DNA of 9,172 nt from Bacteroidota bacterium. Its GTDB lineage: Bacteria > Bacteroidota > Bacteroidia > Chitinophagales > UBA2359. Under the pieces are notes generated by a model. That model did not search any database and was not told the origin of the DNA. It saw only the letters and a list, made by a program, of their open reading frames with translations. The position numbers were made by a program, and so were the translations under genes. The stretch covers positions 1 through 9,172 of the forward strand of contig JAHDCM010000118.1 of NCBI GenBank assembly GCA_020629895.1, given 5' to 3'. Positions 6,673 to 9,172 of this stretch are shown here, one piece after another (the stretch's first letter is position 1; each line of letters begins with the position of its first letter).

Positions 6673-8211
6673 TTGCCTACAATCAATAGGGTTGCATTTC
6701 TTATAATGTTATTCTGCGGACTATTTCAAGTGGCATTCGCACAATACATTTCAAAACCAGAAGCAACAGCAGACCTAGATCAACTAGAAGAGTATCTAAT
6801 TCGCTATGCCTCCTATTTGCACCTAAACGATATTAATTATAGCCGTCATTTAGACTCTCTTCGAAACAATTTGGAAGAAGAACAGAGAATTGATGCCCTA
6901 GCAAAAGATATTCAACGTTTTATCGGTCTTTTAGGAGATACCCACGCAAAAGTATTTCACCCTAATGAAATCAGTACTAATGAACAAAATAAAGATGGTT
7001 ACCTCCCATTTGTAATTACTCAACAAGCGGATCGTGCCGTAGCAGTACATCCTACCTGTCAGCAGTTATGGGTAGACGAATTCCCATACATCCTACAAAT
7101 TAATGATATTCCATTTACAACCCTATTAAAAGAAGCAGGAGTAGAAGTCGCTGGAGTTTGTGCTGCCCGTTATCACCATGTTGCTATCAACAAATTAGCC
7201 AATATTCGACCAATTCTAAAGGCTTTAGGTGCCGATCATGGTGATCACTTACACATTATCTTAGAAAATCGAACGGGTGACCAAGATACAAGCATATACA
7301 CCTATATGTTACCTGATCGAAAATACCCTTATATCAAACAATTAGCACATCCTAAAGGACTGATTAACGCCACACAAAACATTGCCTATCTGCCTATTTC
7401 AAGTATGTATGACAAACATGCAGACGACGAATTGGTGGCTTATCTCGCTACTGTACAAGCAATGCATTTGGAGACGATCAAAAATAGTGATGGATTAATT
7501 ATTGATGTACGCGGAAATACAGGCGGTGAACGACATATTCTTTTTGAACTTTATCCTTTTTTTATTACAGAACCCAAAGTAGTGAGTGTTGCTATTAGTA
7601 AGTTCAACAAACTAAATGGACTTTATAAGCGAGGGCTTTATCCTATTGACTATGAAGATTGGACATTAGATGAACGGACTACGATTGAGAAATTCAAACG
7701 CAATTTCAAACCTGCTTGGAATTTTAACCGAACAGAATTTTTAGATCAGTATTTTTATATGGTCATCTCTCCCTATGATGGAGCTTATCAATACGAAGGA
7801 CCTATTGTTTTATTAATGGATGAAAGTTGTTTCGGCTCTACGGCTGTATTCTTATCCGCATTTGCTCAATTAGATAATGTTACCTTAGTTGGAATGCCAA
7901 ATGCAGGAGGACATGGTAGAAGTGGACGTTTTACATTACACCACTCCAAAATTTTAATCCAACTTTCTACAATGGCCACTTTTAGGGCCAATGGAGCCTT
8001 ATTTGATGGAACAGGTATCCATCCAGATATATGGGCAACCCCAACGCTAGAAGATATTATAGGAAAAACAGATAGTGTACTAGATAAAGCCATCCAAATA
8101 CTTATCGAACAAAAAAAACAGTACCCTTACAATAAAAAAGAGAAAGATACTGGCTTTTACGAAATCTTTATGCGTAACAATTTGGACGCGGATGATGATA
8201 GTGATGATTAG
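6673..8211 (+). CDS. Exported S41-family (C-terminal processing protease-like) protein
   Basis: This 512-residue protein appears to begin at a TTG. No ATG lies in frame between the stop at 6652-6654 and 6706. Starting at 6706 would cut the signal peptide to a short hydrophobic stub, whereas TTG gives PTINRVAFLIMLFCGLFQVAFA and cleavage before Q24. An N-terminal helical segment (about 30-95) ends in LLGDTHAKVF, the usual S41 LGDxH motif. The peptidase domain shows LIIDVRGNTGGE (275-286), VLLMDESCFGSTAVF (379-393) with S389 as candidate nucleophile, VGMPNAGGHGRSG (406-418), and the closing GIHPDIWATPTLEDII. Classical Tsp/CtpA enzymes carry the base Lys near a GKG motif; here that site reads GGHGRSG with no Lys. 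It may therefore use another S41 catalytic arrangement or be inactive. There is no T9SS domain, so periplasmic or membrane-associated location is likely. The tail is very acidic (DADDDSDD). Confidence 0.87.
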   Translation: MPTINRVAFLIMLFCGLFQVAFAQYISKPEATADLDQLEEYLIRYASYLHLNDINYSRHLDSLRNNLEEEQRIDALAKDIQRFIGLLGDTHAKVFHPNEISTNEQNKDGYLPFVITQQADRAVAVHPTCQQLWVDEFPYILQINDIPFTTLLKEAGVEVAGVCAARYHHVAINKLANIRPILKALGADHGDHLHIILENRTGDQDTSIYTYMLPDRKYPYIKQLAHPKGLINATQNIAYLPISSMYDKHADDELVAYLATVQAMHLETIKNSDGLIIDVRGNTGGERHILFELYPFFITEPKVVSVAISKFNKLNGLYKRGLYPIDYEDWTLDERTTIEKFKRNFKPAWNFNRTEFLDQYFYMVISPYDGAYQYEGPIVLLMDESCFGSTAVFLSAFAQLDNVTLVGMPNAGGHGRSGRFTLHHSKILIQLSTMATFRANGALFDGTGIHPDIWATPTLEDIIGKTDSVLDKAIQILIEQKKQYPYNKKEKDTGFYEIFMRNNLDADDDSDD

Positions 8212-8214
8212 TTC

Positions 8215-8417
8215 TTATTTCAACGCTCCTAATAATAACTTTTTTAACACCACTAATTCATCCTCCGTAGGGCGATGAGCCTCTCCATACCGTATATTCC
8301 GATCATAAATCCATCGCCCAAAACAATATACCCTGTTTCTAGCTCCTTGACAAAATATGGATTGATCCCTTCTTTGATTTGATGAATACGTTTACAGATA
8401 AAACAACTTTCTGACAT
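8215..8417 (-). pseudogene. HIT-family gene remnant with internal deletion and frame change
   Basis: The ATG at 8417 opens 35 codons that look like the start of a HIT-family (histidine triad) protein: CFICKRIHQIKEG, then NPYFVKELETGYIVLGD. After the GD codons (8313-8318) this frame becomes unlike the family and stops at 8253-8255. From 8316 another frame reads RWIYDRNIRYGEAHRPTED and then LVVLKKLLLGALK, ending at 8215-8217; this resembles the C-terminus of the same family. The segment that should lie between, including the catalytic H-x-H-x-H triad, is missing. The two parts total 68 residues, about half of the roughly 130-140 I expect from memory. The start is 2 nt after the stop of the membrane-protein gene at 8420-8800, so it was probably the last gene of that operon. 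It ends 3 nt from the convergent S41 stop. Nucleotide hydrolase or transferase activity is presumably lost. Confidence 0.8.
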
Positions 8418-8419
8418 AT

Positions 8420-8800
8420 CTATATGATTACAAAATCTGCTATATAATACAATAAGGCAACAATTACAAGGATGCCTAAATAACGAATAGCGTTGTATAG
8501 ATACTCAAAAGATTGGTTCATAATTGCCTCATCGTATGTTTTAAAAGAGGCAGCAATAGTACTAGCATACTTAAACAAATAAAAGCAGGGAAGCAAACCA
8601 ACTAATAGTACGCCTAACCATAAAAAAGCTCCTAAATTATCTTCTAATCCCAAACTCCCCAAATTAGAAAATGTTCGCAGACTTCTTACCAATCCAAACA
8701 CCAAAATAATAGTACCAATAGCTGCCGTAAACTGCGCCCAAAAAGCAGAACGTCGTAGTAAATCTTCCGACTCAATAGGTATTTCAGGTCGTTCTAACAT
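8420..8800 (-). CDS. Small three-helix membrane protein, paralogue of its upstream neighbour (DUF5362-like)
   Basis: This 126-residue protein has a short charged N-terminus (MLERPEIPIESEDLLRR) and three hydrophobic segments (about 19-39, 58-77 and 105-125). Between the last two is the pattern LPCFYLFKYASTIAASFKT, SF-x-x-L and RYLGILVIVALLYY. The neighbouring protein encoded from 8822 carries the same pattern in the same order, so the two are tandem paralogues. The pattern resembles what I remember of DUF5362 membrane proteins of Bacteroidota, whose function is unknown; that name is a recollection, not a search result. The gene starts 21 nt after the upstream paralogue stops and ends 2 nt before the HIT remnant's ATG, indicating one transcription unit. 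Confidence 0.8.
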   Translation of the reverse strand: MLERPEIPIESEDLLRRSAFWAQFTAAIGTIILVFGLVRSLRTFSNLGSLGLEDNLGAFLWLGVLLVGLLPCFYLFKYASTIAASFKTYDEAIMNQSFEYLYNAIRYLGILVIVALLYYIADFVII

Positions 8801-8821
8801 AACTATATACTTTACTAATCA

Positions 8822-9172
8822 TTAAATTCCAAAAATACCCATTGCTCCTAAAAATACAAAAGCAATAATCCCTATCAAGTAAAGCGCAATCATCACAATA
8901 GTTGTAATTCCTACAAATCGAAAACAAGATTTCAAATTTTGAAAACTTTTGGTAAGTTCAGATTCACTGCCTGTTTTCATAGAACGATTAATCCCATCTG
9001 CAAAACGAAATAAATACAAACAAGGCATTAAATAGAAAACACCTAGTAATAAATAAAAAACACCCAAACCTGCTCCAAGACCTGCCTCCAGACCACTAAA
9101 TCCAGCAAAAAGGGCTATACCAACCCCTGCCATCATCATCATGGCTGCAAAAATAAACCCTAAAACAGATAA
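8822..9172 (-). CDS. Partial small membrane protein (DUF5362-like), 5' end beyond the window
   Basis: The visible 116 codons end at the stop at 8822-8824. Four consecutive ATG codons at 9131-9142 could be mistaken for the start, but the frame stays open to the window edge. The ten codons before them (LSVLGFIFAA) extend the first membrane helix seamlessly, so the true start lies beyond 9172 and the entry is 5'-partial. The sequence then shows a Gly-rich stretch (GLEAGLGAGLG), a second helix, MPCLYLFRFADGINRSMKT, KSFQNLKSCFRFVGI and a third helix ending in FGI. It aligns with the downstream 126-residue protein through P-C-x-Y-L-F-[KR], S-x-K-T, S-F-x-x-L and R-[FY]-x-G-I. It is the first visible gene of the minus-strand cluster. 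Function unknown. Confidence 0.8.
   Translation of the reverse strand, partial: LSVLGFIFAAMMMMAGVGIALFAGFSGLEAGLGAGLGVFYLLLGVFYLMPCLYLFRFADGINRSMKTGSESELTKSFQNLKSCFRFVGITTIVMIALYLIGIIAFVFLGAMGIFGI

Noticed and set aside
7866..8093. Minus-strand frame inside the S41 gene
   Set aside because: It is an antisense shadow of a well-supported coding region.

Overview
The window looks like chromosomal DNA of an AT-rich Bacteroidota, probably a gliding or marine lineage near the Saprospiria; the species is not claimed. Three signs support this. Two secreted proteins end in type IX secretion (T9SS) sorting domains, one type A and one type B. Several genes are preceded by Bacteroidota-type promoters (TTG, about 20 nt, TAnnTTTG) rather than E. 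coli-type ones. Shine-Dalgarno sequences are absent or weak.

Layout. Positions 1-211 hold a large structured non-coding element: an outer helix plus two long, nearly perfect hairpins. A two-copy 16-bp tandem repeat (221-252) follows, abutting the 3' end of a T9SS type A secreted protein (255-1817, minus). The next ~300 bp hold no convincing gene but carry an orphan coding-like frame (2018-2157, plus). Next, on minus, are a Fur-type regulator (2158-2625) and, upstream of it, a HupE/UreJ-like membrane protein (2701-3306). A small double-CxxC protein (3313-3618) diverges from hupE with a 6-bp gap. A SnoaL/NTF2-like protein (3744-4097) follows, with a near-ideal promoter and a strong intrinsic terminator.

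The right half holds a large T9SS type B multi-Ig surface protein (4446-6539), then an S41 peptidase-like exported protein with an apparent TTG start (6673-8211). Converging on that gene is a minus-strand cluster: a partial small membrane protein running off the right edge (8822 to beyond 9172), its paralogue (8420-8800), and, 2 nt downstream, the remnant of a HIT-family gene (8215-8417). The remnant has lost its middle, including the catalytic histidine triad, and its two ends lie in different frames.

How the genes relate. The T9SS proteins and the S41 protein belong to the envelope and secretion side of the cell. The hupE-fur pair suggests metal handling. The rest look like independent housekeeping or accessory genes. 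No defence system, phage, IS element, tRNA, rRNA or CRISPR array was seen. The items most worth following up are the structured element at the left edge, the internally deleted HIT gene and the orphan frame beside fur.
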